Positions 35,773 through 46,061 of a stretch of 64,000 nucleotides of DNA are shown here, in pieces (the first letter of the stretch is position 1; each line of letters starts with the position of its first letter). The notes below the pieces were generated by a model. That model did not search any database. It saw only the letters and a program-made list of their open reading frames with translations, and had not been told where the DNA came from. Source of the stretch: Perilla frutescens (Eukaryota > Streptophyta > Magnoliopsida > Lamiales > Lamiaceae). A program made the translations under genes and the position numbers. Where the stretch lies: NCBI GenBank assembly GCA_026008535.1, contig BRKX01000004.1, forward strand, positions 8,643,501 to 8,707,500. The letters are read 5' to 3'.

Positions 35773-37259
35773 ATGGAGTCCAGAGATGGTTATAACAAGA
35801 TAAATGATAAGGTACCCGCATCACCTAGTACTCCTACAGACGCGGCTTCGTCGATGCCACAGCCGTGGGATGTCCAGTACCATCATCAGGAACTGGAGCA
35901 TAAGCTGGATAGTTCATTGGCCAAAGTGATGGCACAGCTCGAGCTTATAGCTGCTCGAATTCCTACACCACCACCAGTTCAAGGCCAACCTGCCTAGCCA
36001 GAAGGAGTTGCTCAACCACCGGTAATAGCTCATCAGCCTGAAGCAGTTCGACAGCCTGTAGCAGCTTGTCAGCCAGAAATACAAGCAGCTGAACCAGACA
36101 GAGCGAATGCTAGAGCACCCCAAGTTCCGCGTCACCAGCCTGAAGTGCAGTTTAACGATCTCTATGATCGTGATGCAGAGGAAGCTTTTGGTTATTTTGC
36201 AGAGTAATTTGCTGAGTATGATCCATTTCAGAGATGTTACCGACCACGTCAACCTTATTATAGATATGGAGCCCGACGTACGAAACCTGATAGCTTGTTG
36301 AATAACATCAAGACAAGCATCCCGGAGTTTGAGAGATTACATGATCCAGACTTTTATCTCGACTGGGAGAGAAAGGTTGACAAGATTTTCGACTGCTATA
36401 ATTTTCCTGAGCAAAAGAAGGTCCAGTAAGCCTCGTTAGAGTTCAGAGGATATGCAGCCACCTGGTGGGAGTTCCAACAGAACCGGCGACGCCGAGAGCG
36501 CCACCCACCTATTGATTCGTGGCCTGAGATGAAGGACGTCATGAGAGGACATTTTATTTCGGTACATTATGAGCGTCACCTATAGACGAGACTGAACCGA
36601 ATCAAGCAGGGTACACGTTCCATAGAGGAGTACCATAAGGAACTCGAGACAGCCCTCAATCGAGTGGGGAAAGAAGAGACATTGGTTGCTACCATCAATC
36701 GATACATTGAGGAAATGAACCCAGACATCGCCTGTGAAGTCGAATTGAAGGACTTCACCAGCATTGAGGCCATGGTCCACTATACCTCAATTGTAGAACG
36801 GCAGCTCAGAGATGGCCGAAGAAGGCCATCACAGTCGACTCCAGCCCGGACACAGTGGGATCGAGGTGAGTCTACCATGTCTAGGATAGCCCTACGCGTC
36901 CTCAAGATCAGCAGTCATAGTCCATTCGTCGTTTTGAGCAGTCTGCACCATAACCGAGCCGCAGACCTGAGTATAATTCACCTATACCGAACAGAGGCAA
37001 TCCAAATCGAACAGTGCAGCCCAGTAAGTGTTCAAATAGTATTTCAGGGCGAGCACGTGATGTTCAATGTCACAAGTGCAGAGGATGGGGACACTTCCAA
37101 GCCCAGTGTCCAAATCACCGAGTTCTTTTTCTTACCAAGCAGAATGAGCTGGAGTCAGCTAGTGAGGAAGAGCTCGATAAAGCAGAAGTAGAAAGAGGCG
37201 CTGAACAGCCCCTTGACTATCCACCTATGGACGAGGTTGAAGATGAGAATCCAAAGTAA
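35773..37259 (+). pseudogene. gag: Element D gag (broken)
   Basis: Starts MESRDGYNKINDKV. A proline/glutamine-rich linker (HQPEAVRQPVA) leads to a gag core with PEFERLHDPDFYLDWERKVD (about 36325-36385), a signature seen in CRM-type gags, then TWWEFQQNR and an SIEEYHKEL segment. One zinc knuckle, CHKCRGWGHFQAQC, lies at about 37070-37113, in another frame after a frameshift between about 36890 and 37010. Stops at about 35995 (TAG), 36205 (TAA), 36427 (TAA) and 36582 (TAG) are all explained by single C-to-T changes in CAG or CAA codons. Translation as one protein is not possible. Confidence 0.82.
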
Positions 37260-40200
37260 GCCCATGTCAGTCTTGTTTCAATCTGAGCACTGAGTCTGAT
37301 TCGAGAGAAGGATCAGAATGATCAGCGTGAGAACATCTTCTATGCGCACCGTGAAATCTAAGATAAGACGTGCTCACTCATCATTGACAGTGGTAGCATC
37401 GTGAACGCGATCAACCAGTACGCAGTGGGAAAGTTGAATCTGATTCCACAAAAGCACCCCAAGCCGTACCATTTGCAGTGGCTGACTGACCAAGGGGAAA
37501 TCCGTGTTGGATATCAGGTAAGTGTTACTTTCTCCATTGGTTGATTTACTAATACTGTTCTTTGTGACGTCATCCCTATGGAGGCGTCGCATATGTTGCT
37601 TGGTCGTCCGTGGCAGTTTGACAGGAAGGCAATTTATGATGGATTCGCCAACACTTATACTATGGCCCGAGACGGACTGACCACCAGATTGTGGCCATTG
37701 ACGCCTAAGTATGTCAATGAAGATCAAATGAGAATGCAGGAAAAATTTAAGGAGGAGAAGGCGAAGGAGAAATGGCCTGAGAGCAGGGTCCCGGTTCTTG
37801 CTGGCCAATCGACAGCTGACCCAAAGACGTCTAAGGGAACAACATCAGCTTCCAAGAGTGCGACTAAGGTTGCCCATGTGGCCATTACAGATTCTCCCAG
37901 TGCAGCCAGTTCAGATATAGTGCACCGAAATTTGTTTATTAGTGCAAAGGGAGTCCAAAAAGCCATCAAAGCTGGTAAGTCTATCGTTCTAGTTAATTTT
38001 AAGGCTTATGATACTCCTGATGTTGTTGTTCCTTCTGTTTTGCAGCCATTGATGGAGGAGTTCAAGGACGTGTTTCCTGAGGAAATTCTGAGTAGTCTGC
38101 CGCCAATTCGAAGAATTGAGCACCAGATCGACTTTCAGCCTGGAGCAGTCCTTCCAAACTGGCCAGCTTACCGTACTAGTCCTGAGGAGACTAAAGAGAT
38201 TGACCGCCAGGTCAAGGAGTTACTGGAGAAGAAGTAGATCAGAGAGAGTCTGTCACCGTGTGTAGTGCCCGTCATACTCGTCCCCAAGAAGAATAACAAG
38301 TGGCGCATGTGCATGGATTGCCGGGCCATTAATAAGATAACGGTAAAGTATCGCTTCCCTATTCCCCGTTTGGATGATATGTTAGATGAGTTTTCTGGAG
38401 CGTCTATCTTTTCAAAAATTGATTTACGTTCTGGATATTTTCAAGTGAGAATGAGTGAGGGAGATGAATGGAAGACTGTGTTCAAGACGAAGCATGGATT
38501 GTACGAATGGCTTGTCATGCCATTTGGGCTTACCAACGCCCCTAGTACATTCATGCATCTCATGAACCATGTCTTGAGAGATGTGATAGGGAAGTATGTA
38601 GTTGTTTACTTTGATGACATTCTTATCTATAGTACTTGTGTTTCTGAGCATGTTAGACATCTTAGGCATGTTTTTGAGCTATTGCGTGCTGCTAAGTTGT
38701 ATGCTAATTTGTCTAAGTGTACTTTTTGCATGGATGAGGTTGTTTTTCTAGGATTTGTTGTGAGTAGTCGAGGTGTTGAGGTTGACAGATCGAAGGTTAA
38801 GGCTATTGAGGAGTGGCCCACGCCTAAGACATGTGCTGATGTTTGGTCTTTTCATGGTTTGGCTGGATTTTATCACCGTTTTGTGCGAGATTTTTCCGCT
38901 ATAGCCACCCTGTTGACCGAACTCAGTAAGAAAGATAGAAAGTTTGAGTGGGGCAAGGCCCAAGAGCATGCTTTTAATTTGCTGAAGTCAAAATTGTGTA
39001 ATGCTCCTGTGTTGGTTTTGCCTAATTTTAATAAGATGTTTGAGATTGAGTGTGATGCCTCCGGTATAGGCATCGGTGCTATTTTGATACAGGATAGGAA
39101 GTCGATCGCCAACTTTAGCGAGAAGTTAAATGGTGCAGCTCTGAGATACTCTACATATGACAAGGAGCTGTATGCATTAAAGAGGTCTTTGGAGACTTGG
39201 CAGCACTACCTGCGTCCGAAAGAGTTCGTGATTCACACTGATCACGAATCACTGAAGAACCTGAAGGGACAACAGAGCTTGAACTCACGCCATGCTCGAT
39301 GGGTGGAGTTCATAGAGTCATTTCCCTATGTGATCAAGTATAAGAAAGGAGAGGAGAATGTGGTTGCTGATGCACTCTCCCGTAGGTATGCTTTGATTTC
39401 TGTTATGCATGCACAGTGTTTAGGTCTTGAGCATATTAAGAGCTTTTATGCTTCTGATCCGTTCTTTGGACCTATTTTTGCATCTTGTGTTGGTAAATCT
39501 CGTACTGTGGATTCATATTATGTGGTTGATGGATTTCTGTTTAAGGATGCAAAGTTGTGTGTGCCTGATTGTTCTATGCGAGAGTTGTTTATCTTAGAGT
39601 CATATGCAGGGGGTCTTATGGGTCATTTTGGTGTCAATAAAATGTTAGATCTTTTGCATGAGCATTTTTATTGGCCTCGCATGAAAAGAGATGTTGAGAG
39701 AGTCTGTGCTAGATGTATCACATGTAGGAAGGCTAAATCCACTTCGAGTCCATTTGGTCTTTATACGCCTTTGCCGGCGCCATCTGCTCCTTGGGTAGAT
39801 ATTTCCATGGATTTTATTTTGGGTTTACCTCGTTCAAAATCTGGTAAAGACTCTGTGTTTGTGGTTGTTCATCGTTTCTCAAAAATGTCTCATTTTATTG
39901 CATGCAAAAAGACTGATGATGCTGTTAATATTGCCAATTTGTTCTTTCGTGAAGTAGTCCGCTTGCATGGCATCCCTAGGACCATTGTTTTTGATAGGGA
40001 ATCGAAATTTTTGGGGCATTTTTGGAGAGTTTTGTGGGAAAAGTTGGGTACTAAACTGTTATTTTCTACTGCATGTCATCCACAGACAGATGGTCAAACT
40101 GAGGTAGTAAATAGGACGTTAGGTACTCTTCTGCGTGCATTAGTGAAAAATAATCTGAAATCGTGGGAAGAATGTTTATTATTTGCTGAGTTTGCATATA

Positions 40201-40880
40201 ATCGGGTTGTGCATTCTTCTACACATATGTCGCCTTTTGAGGTAGTTTATGGTTTCAATCCGTTGACTCCAACGGATCTTATTCCTTTGCATATTGATCA
40301 TCTTTCGAGTATGCAAGGTATTCGTAGGGCTGAACAGGTTCGAGAGATGCATGAAAAGGTGAAGATGAGGATCGAGCTTCAGGGAGTTCGGAATGCAGCT
40401 AAGGTGAATATGCACCGCAAGCAAGTGTTATTCAAACCAGGTGATAAGGTTTGGGTTCACTTCAGCCCCGGACGTTTTCCTAACTTGAGGAAGTCGAAGC
40501 TTATGCCTCGTAGAGATGGACCGTTTACTGTGGTTGCTCGAGTCAATGACAATGCTTACCGACTAGATCTACCTGGTGAGTATAAATGTTCTCCAACATT
40601 TAATGTTTCTGATCTCTCTCATTTTCCTGTAGATGATTTTGATGAGGAGAACCCGAATTCGAGGTCGAATTCTTTTGAGGAAGGGGGGAATGATGAGCCC
40701 GGGACTAGCATTGATGATTCAAATCCCGAGTTGCAGCTTAGAGGTCCAGTGATGAGACTTAGAGCCAAGAAGCTGCAAGGATACCTTCAGTGTTATGTTG
40801 GGAAGAAGCTGGAGGATGTTGGAGCTGATTTCAAACAGTCCAAGTTGGTGACCGTATTGAGCATCGAGAAGCTCGACTGA
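37260..40880 (+). pseudogene. pol: Element D pol, CRM-like, nearly open
   Basis: The protease core LIIDSGS is near 37376-37400. The frame is open from at least 37578 to 38237, where a TAG interrupts (KK-stop-IRESLSP), and then open for 871 codons to 40880. Reverse transcriptase has YFDD at 38607-38618 (residues 115-118 of that frame), followed by RNase H (ECDASGIGIGA, HTDHESLK). Integrase has an HHCC zinc region (GHFGVNKM to CARCITC), catalytic aspartates in DISMDF and FDRESKF, and the glutamate in TDGQTEVVNRTL, all present. A GPF-type C-terminal region (RDGPFTVV) follows, but no classical chromodomain is visible. The last 63 codons run into the proposed 3' LTR, a trait known for CRM elements. 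This is the best-preserved pol here. Confidence 0.9.
40677..40690 (+). other. Polypurine tract of element D
   Basis: GAGGAAGGGGGGAA directly before the TGATGAGCCC start of the proposed 3' LTR, itself within the pol coding frame (EEGGNDE). Confidence 0.65.
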
Positions 40881-41817
40881 ATTGAAGAATTAGATGTTCC
40901 TTGCTATTTATTTTAGTTATTTTATTTATTTTGGGCTATTATTATTAGTTGTGGATTTATTTAATTAGCAGTCCAATTTATCATAACTTGTTTAGGTGAT
41001 ATTGGACCCAGTAGTAGTTTTAATTAGCCTAGTTCAAATTCTAGGCCCAAGACACTTTAATTTTCGTTCCTTAGGTTAATTATTTAGGGGATTTTCGTTT
41101 TTGATGTTTCCCAAACTTGATTGAATGAAAAACAGCGCTTTTACGCTATTCTCTTGTCTCACACAACATCGGTTCTTCTGGTAGAGTTTGGTTCTGGCGA
41201 TTCCAGACTTGAAATCATCCGTCTCGTTCATGATATCTCATAGTATCCAGGTTAGACAGCCATTGAAGATTGCTCCATAGGCGCGTTTCGGATTCTTGTT
41301 GATCCGAGGTTCGTTTCGGGTAAGATTCACTTCTATCTTTCGTTTCCATCGTTCCACTTCATTCCAGCCACCATCATGCCTCCATACACCCTCCAAATCA
41401 TCCATAATCATCACCATACACGTTTCGTTAGCCACCAAGTTCAGATCCCATCCATACAAGTCCTAAGTCCAATTATAAGCCGAAAACAGTCTGAAATTTG
41501 ACCACCAAGCCATCTCTCAATTTACTCGTGCGTTTCCTCTGAATTTTGGATATGTTGTTCAAGACTTATGATTGTACCTTGTGTTAAAATTTGATCCGAG
41601 TTGTTTAGCATTAGTTTATATTCACGTCGTTCTTAGGGTTTTTAGGGCTTTAATTTGGGGTTTTGCTATTTAATTCTAGTTCGAATTTAATTGAGTGTTT
41701 AGGACAGTGTATTTATTCATATTTAAGTGTTATTACAGTAGATATCTTGGATTGAATCCTTCTATTAAGTTGACGTTGTTTCGATCTTTGCTTCCGCCCT
41801 TTTTATTAGTCGTATCA
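40691..41817 (+). repeat. Element D 3' LTR
   Basis: About 1127 bp from TGATGAGCCC to GTATCA, where B internal sequence resumes. The TGATG...ATCA ends fit CRM-type LTRs from memory. It contains the pol C-terminus and then non-coding DNA. There is no second copy in the window to confirm the edges. Confidence 0.65.
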
Positions 41818-42458
41818 ATACGTCACATCTTGCTATGTTCATCTACATTCTCAATCAATTCACTCTATGTTCACATTCCATTTGCATAAGCATTTTGGGT
41901 TCCCATCACTTTAACATTCTCACATTCCAATCACTTACACATTATAACACTTCTAATCATAGGGCATTGATTACTATCATCACACTTTCTTTTGGAACAT
42001 ATCATGGACATATATTCCCATTCAAAACATAACTTTTCATTTCAAACATAATGGACATATAGTCACATTCAAAATAATCATACAATACCATCTAGGCATA
42101 AAGTGTCACAATTTTACCATCATGGACAAGAGTCCCTTCCATTTATAACCATCATCATATGGACACATAGTCCCAAAATGATACAATTATCCTTTTGAAA
42201 CCATCATTGGCGCGACTTTTAATAAATACCACCAATGTGGAGAATGGTCCTTATCCACATTTCCTTTTTTGAAATCAGCAAACATCATTGAATCTTAACA
42301 AATTTTTAACTCACGTACCTTTCTTTTTGAAGCAGATGAGTGCGTTGCAGACGACGTGCTAGGGCTATCCAACAATCAATTAAGATACTACATTGAGAAC
42401 TTGAATTAATCAACAATATGACAGGTCTGTAGAGTTGCAGCCTACTTTGATACCACTC
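41818..42458 (-). mobile_element. B internal region 2, right half
   Basis: Closely matches 24150-24795 and ends in a primer site. It carries on from 26162 after elements D and C. Confidence 0.85.
42444..42455 (-). other. Primer binding site of B unit 2
   Basis: Minus strand TGGTATCAAAGT, two changes from the perfect site of unit 1. Confidence 0.8.
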
Positions 42459-44670
42459 TGTAACGTCCCAGTCCCAGGAGAAGGGCAGGGGACCGGTGCG
42501 CTACTTGGGGAAAGAAGGGAGGGGTTGTTGAACAGAAGCAATCAAATAAATAGGATTAGTGCCCCAAAAATTTGGGCAGCATAACCTCTATAAATGGATC
42601 AATCCACGCTTTTAAAGCGTATGGAATGAATAAGGAAAGTAAATGAATGTAATGTAAAGCCAGGCTTGTGCCTGCCTGAATAAGGAAAGTAAATAAATGC
42701 CAGGCTTTTGCCTGTCAGGAACGAAAAGTAAACGAGATTCGAAGAACCAAACACTCCGTAATAGTAAAGAAAATGGGATTCGGAGAGCTGAACACTCCAT
42801 AACAATAAAGAAATTGGGATTCGGAGAACTGAACACTCCGTAATAATAATCAGAGTAAGTGGAAAAGAACGTAGTGCGTTTATTCAGACTCAGAAGGAAG
42901 CATATTCTCAGTTAGACTCCGTACATAAAAGAAATGTATATATCAAATGATAGCCCTTCAGCTTTAGCACAGCCGTCCACCATCCCGTAGCTCATCCTGA
43001 AATATCTGAAAAGATTTTGGGCATGAGTATTAATGCACTCAGTGGGTACTTTTGAGAAAAACCTTCACTTTCATTTTATAAAAAGAATATCCAATCATAT
43101 TTTAAGCATATCATGGAAAGCTTTCAAAACAGAAAATTTGTGAATTACATGTATACAAAATCATTTTAGTTCCATCATTGCGCGCCACTCTCCCCTAGAA
43201 CACTTACGGTGAGTCGGTTCGTGTACACAACCCGGCTGCTTAAGGTTGGACACTGCCCTGTTTGCTTGGGGCTCGATATCGCGAACCATTGTAGTTTCAT
43301 CACCAAAAACAGTAGTAAGACTTACATGAGTCAGGAGAGCACATCAAATACAGTCATGAGTTGGATATTCAATCACATTCATTTTATAAATATGAGGGCT
43401 TAATAACCCGAAATATATTTTTATATAATAAAAACCCACCTGGCAATCAGATCTGGAACAACTAGATCTAGATTCTGATTATGGTCCTAACTAGAAGTCT
43501 CCTTCTTTTGCGCCTACAAGATTATCTGCCAACTTAGTTTCGATGAACGACTATCATTAGGTCAAAATCTAACCTTTCTTAGCTATGAAGTAAATATTAA
43601 AATATCTATTATCATAATACGCAGCACCTGGCTCATCAAAATATTTTGACTCTTAAGGGAACTTAACTCAGGGCATTTTTATAAAGAAAAACTCTTTTGG
43701 AATTTTTGACATACGGGGTGGTCAAACCCGTATCCTAAAATTAACTCGGTACAAATAAATTTATACCGCAAGATCTGCCCATTGGAAAAATATGAAACTT
43801 TAAATAAAAATACTATATTTTAACACGGAACAACTTTTGAGCTTAAAAATACGATAGAGATATCCACGAAGGATAGATCTGAAAAAAACTACAATTTAAT
43901 AATCGGATACCCAAAATATACCCGAACTTAAAAAGTGACAACATGGAAAATGTATATAAATATACATAGAACATAAAACCCTAAAGACACTTTTTGATCC
44001 GATGACCCGAAAGAGTAACGGATTTGAAAGGTGGTGGCGACTTTTGGCGGCGGTCACGATGATTTTCCATCGTGATCGTCTGTCGTGTCATCATTTCAAT
44101 CACGTATTCGTGATCTACGCACTGACACCTTCAAAATGACTATTTCAGAATTGAAATAGGAAACTAGAGACGTACCTTCTCTAGAAGCTGTTCGGCGTTT
44201 CGATTTTGAAAATGAATGAAAAATGAAACATTAACCTCCTATTTATAGAAGAAAAATAAATAGGATAATAACAAATAAAAAAAGAGGATAATGATGGAAT
44301 AGGATAATGATAGAAAAAGAATAGGATAATTACAAATAGGATAATATTTCGAAAAAGAAATTGGATAATGACGAATGTGCATTAGTTATCCAAATCTATT
44401 ACCTTTCACTCTAAAATTGTGCCAAGAGTTCATTTCAACTCGGAAATTAAAAATTCAAAGTTTGGCACGATCCTTGGAACGTTTTTTATCAACCCAAGAA
44501 ATATATCAAAACATATTTTTAAAGCAATTTTTGACCAAAATAAATTTAACAGATTTCCCTGGCTGCGATTTTCCTTTATTTAAGTCCTTTAAGGACCCAA
44601 CTTATTTCTTAGATTACCCTCAGGTAACATATGTTGAATAAAACCTTCTAAAATATGTCGTGGTATTACA
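42459..44670 (-). mobile_element. B LTR copy 3, full length
   Basis: 2.2 kb from TGTAACGTCCCAG to GGTATTACA. It lacks about 270 bases relative to copy 1 around 42627 but keeps two hairpins and three 41-bp-type repeats. It has a primer site on its left and a polypurine tract on its right, so it served both as 5' LTR of unit 2 and as 3' LTR of a further unit. It provides the empty-site reference for element A near 43960. Confidence 0.88.
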
Positions 44671-44744
44671 TTCTACCCTCCTTAATAAAAATTTCGTCCC
44701 AAAATTTGCGTACCTCTATAGGGTAAATCAGGATACAACTTATT
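44671..44744 (-). mobile_element. B internal region 3, remnant
   Basis: 74 bases equal to the start of regions 1 and 2 (polypurine tract, then the pol end) before the sequence changes to R1b. It proves the array had at least a third unit. Confidence 0.8.
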
Positions 44745-45889
44745 TGGATCACATCATTCTCAACAATCTCCCCCTTAAGCTTATCCTTTCTCTACAAAAC
44801 ATAAAAGCTCAATATATACAGTTAGAGCCGCAGCGGAATATGATCAAAAATTTTGGAGTTTAAAAACTCCCCCATTAAGGTTTGCTCTACCTTAAGTTAT
44901 TATCTGTGTTAGTGCCATCTGCACTTAGGTGTTCAGGATTGTCATTATCTGTTTAAGATGTTATGGCAATTTCAAAAGAACACAAAAGGTTTTGGTTATT
45001 CATGTTCGAAAATCATGTTCTGGACATTACTGTGAACATTCCGCTGCCAATCTAATTGAATATCAAGATAGGTGCTTAATCATGTTCAGAGACATGATCA
45101 TGTACATGGTTGTCCAAAGTATTTTCAAGAGACGTGCCATGCAAGATTCAAGGAGTTGAAGCTGCAGATTCAAGATGGACGTTTCAGAATAGAAGCTACC
45201 TTGTTCATGATGAAGATCAAGAAGGAAAGAAGGAGTTCTATTCAAGGAAGACATCTAAACTAGAAAAGTCAGATTTAATTAAGGAAAGTATTTCCTTGTT
45301 GAATTCTAGTCAAAGTAGGACTTCTGATTACCTTGTTAAGACTATATCTATTGTTTATAAATAGCCTGGGATTCAGACTAGTTTAGGAGACACGAATTTT
45401 TACGAATACACAAAAGGGCTGAGAGTTAAAAGACTTCACATTCGAAGCATATAGTATTCGGGTAGACTAGGTTTGATCAGTTAGATCATTGTGTTTCTAG
45501 TCTGTGTTTGAAACTCACTTTCATACACACTTAGAGGAATCTCGGGAGAGATTTCCTGTGGGAACTAGAGGGATTCTAGGTTGTGAAGGGAGCTCACAAT
45601 TCAGTTTAGTGAAAGAGATTGAATCGGGTAGGAAAGGGGTCGAGTGACGGGAGTCTTCATGTAATAACCTTTGTAGCCATTCAACGGAGTAGTAAACTGT
45701 TTCTCACGGACTTGATAAGTCCCCCTGACTTAGATCAGTTGATCGAACAGGGTTATCAACCTCGTGTTCTTTGTTTGCTTAAAGTTTTTACATTCTGACC
45801 TTACATGTTCACAACGATGTTCAAGTACATGATGATGAACATGATCGCACAGTTTATGTAACTTCAATCTGTACAATAATATACAACAT
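44745..45889 (+). repeat. R1b, second copy of the S1 LTR-like repeat
   Basis: Direct repeat of R1a (3153-3990), with about 280 additional bases (45408-45685) that contain a CT/GA-rich leader-like stretch. A plus-strand TATA box lies at 45354-45364. The end CAACA near 45889 fits a copia LTR terminus. It could be the displaced 3' LTR of S1. The first bases also contain the minus-strand polypurine tract and a few bases of LTR F, so a role as the 3' end of the minus-strand element S2 is an alternative. Confidence 0.55.
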
Positions 45890-46061
45890 TAGTGGGTATA
45901 ATCCCCTATACAAGAACTCAATGTTGAGAACATTCCTAACATAACATCCATCACATATTATAAAACATGCGAACAACGGAATCACAATGTTGAGATCATT
46001 CTCAACATAAAACAACACACATTAAAATATGCGAACAGAATATATATAACAAAATTATCAA
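45890..46061. repeat. Spacer with two ~60-bp tandem repeats
   Basis: Two diverged units begin CAATGTTGAGA at 45919 and 45985 and share a GCGAACA end. The stretch lies between R1b and the end of the S2 envelope-like gene and is non-coding. Confidence 0.6.

Larger units (their letters stand above)
35551..41817 (+). mobile_element. CRM-like Ty3/gypsy element D, 5' truncated
   Basis: Plus-strand gypsy element: leader, gag with zinc knuckle, protease, reverse transcriptase, RNase H, integrase, and a 3' LTR proposed at 40691-41817 (TGATGAGCCC...GTATCA). The integrase reads like the CRM lineage of centromere-enriched chromoviruses (FGLYTPLP, DISMDFILGLP, KLGTKLLFST). The 5' LTR, primer site and about 15 bases of flanking B sequence are missing, so the left junction (26162) is a deletion rather than a clean insertion. 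The B sequence resumes at 41818 as ATACGTCAC. The clade call rests on recalled family patterns. Confidence 0.82.

Noticed and set aside
40430..40880. Chromodomain in element D
   Set aside because: The C-terminus has no aromatic cage pattern or EEATWE-type segment as in element A; it fits the CRM-type tail instead.
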